This document shows, piece by piece, positions 5,694 through 6,044 of a stretch of DNA of 6,044 nucleotides. The DNA comes from Alphaproteobacteria bacterium (GTDB lineage Bacteria; Pseudomonadota; Alphaproteobacteria; Micavibrionales; UBA2020). The stretch is from the NCBI GenBank assembly GCA_023136145.1, contig JAGLRU010000151.1:1-6044 (forward strand), given 5' to 3'. A model generated the notes under the pieces. It was not told the DNA's origin. It was given only the letters and a program-made list of their open reading frames with translations, and searched no databases. Numbering within the stretch: position 1 is the stretch's first letter; the number at the start of each line of letters is the position of its first letter. The position numbers and the translations under genes were made by a program.

Positions 5694-5958
5694 AAACATC
5701 AGGATGACAGGCAAGTAGAATTAAACCTGTAACATAGAGGTGCTCCCAGAAATTCGGACAGGGAGTTAATACCATTGAGCGCGGATTCCTTGGCTCGCTT
5801 TTTTTGTCCGTAACACGACCTGCATGCTTCCAATACAAAACAGTTTTGTGATTAAGTGACAATCTTTCGCTCAACTGAGCGATTGTCTCGTCAGAGTCTT
5901 GTATTTCTTTCCTGACTCGTGCCGTTGTCTTGGCGTTAGCATGGTGTATACTGACCAT
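5683..5958 (-). pseudogene. IS481-family transposase, N-terminal remnant
   Basis: The first ~66 residues align by eye with IS481-family transposases of the Rickettsia/alphaproteobacterial type: HANAKTTARVRKEIQDSDE (6-24), a helix-turn-helix around ETIAQLSERLSLNHKTVLYW (24-43), and PRNPRSMVLTP (56-66), where the family has similar PRSTVLSP. After residue 66 (position 5761) the similarity stops. The rest of the ORF (5683-5760) is unrelated and even overlaps the end of the neighbouring plus-strand gene. The DDE catalytic core, normally another ~250 residues, is absent, so the protein cannot transpose. The start is sound: AGGAGG lies seven bases upstream of the ATG. The truncation point begins with TGTCCG, which looks like an IS end. 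A small DNA-binding remnant could still be made but is unlikely to matter. Confidence 0.75.
5737..5760 (-). mobile_element. Possible solo IS end at the transposase breakpoint
   Basis: Read on the minus strand from 5760 the sequence begins TGTCCGAATTTCTGGGAG and continues towards ACCTC. It starts with TG exactly where the IS481 similarity stops. TG-initiated ends with a TGTCCGxxTTT-like core are typical of IS3-family elements as I remember them. Only ~65 bases separate it from the membrane protein stop, so at most a fragment remains. No matching second end is seen in the window. Confidence 0.25.
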
Positions 5959-5983
5959 AAGTCTGCCTCCTGAAGTTCTTTAT

Positions 5984-6012
5984 AGTATACTCCATAAGAC
6001 CACGCTACTAAA
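5984..6012 (-). promoter_or_regulatory. Tentative promoter of the transposase remnant
   Basis: On the minus strand TATACT (5989-5984, 5 of 6 to the -10 consensus) is preceded, 17 bases away, by TTTAGT (6012-6007, 3 of 6 to the -35 consensus). The start point would fall just upstream of the AGGAGG ribosome site at about 5971-5965. Confidence 0.25.
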
Positions 6013-6020
6013 CACATAGT

Positions 6021-6044
6021 GGGTCTGTTGCAAGATGGTCAAAA
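6021..6044 (+). mobile_element. Possible IS6-like terminal inverted repeat at the window edge
   Basis: The window ends with GGGTCTGTTGCAAGATGG and then TCAAAA. GGxxCTGTTGCAA is the hallmark start of IS6-family ends (IS26/IS257 type) and similar sequences occur at some IS5-family ends. If so, a second element begins here and runs out of the window. It may instead belong to the outer part of the IS481 element. The window ends too soon to tell. Confidence 0.35.

Noticed and set aside
5743..5765. CTCCC...GGGAG hairpin
   Set aside because: It spans the transposase breakpoint, has a 13-base loop and no T-run; probably chance.

Overview
The window most likely comes from a free-living or flagellated alphaproteobacterium with moderate to low GC. 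Three genes point there: a DUF3126-type small protein, a glutathione-S-transferase-fold protein that closely resembles the FtsZ-binding division protein FzlA, and a flagellar-style SLT transglycosylase. A clear sigma-54 promoter and a broken IS481-family transposase of the kind seen in Rickettsia-like genomes fit as well. I cannot name a genus.

Layout. (1) Positions 1-570, plus strand: an entericidin-like lipoprotein gene and then a 76-residue DUF3126 gene with its own probable promoter. (2) Positions 583-1800, plus strand: a membrane-anchored, probably beta-propeller (sialidase/glycosidase-like) protein. It starts at GTG 12 bases after the DUF3126 stop and is probably co-transcribed with it. 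(3) Positions 1841-2770, minus strand: a lytic transglycosylase that converges on the propeller gene. Upstream of it is a near-perfect -24/-12 (sigma-54) promoter. (4) Positions 2771-3020: a divergent control region with a 10-bp palindrome. (5) Positions 3021-4660, plus strand: an FzlA-like gene and a YeeZ-type NAD(P)-binding SDR, 14 bases apart, probably one operon. (6) Positions 4812-5693, plus strand: a membrane protein of unknown family that looks like four copies of a two-helix unit. (7) Positions 5694-6044: mobile-element debris. It holds the first ~66 codons of an IS481-family transposase, cut off at a sequence that looks like another IS end, and a possible IS6-like inverted repeat at the window edge.

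Several genes concern the envelope: an outer-membrane lipoprotein, a peptidoglycan-cleaving enzyme and a division/constriction factor. Apart from the two short operons there is no sign that they form one dedicated system. The most notable points are the sigma-54 promoter on a transglycosylase lacking a signal peptide, the fzlA-SDR pair, the four-unit membrane protein, and the propeller protein coupled to DUF3126. No RNA genes, CRISPR array or complete mobile element were seen.
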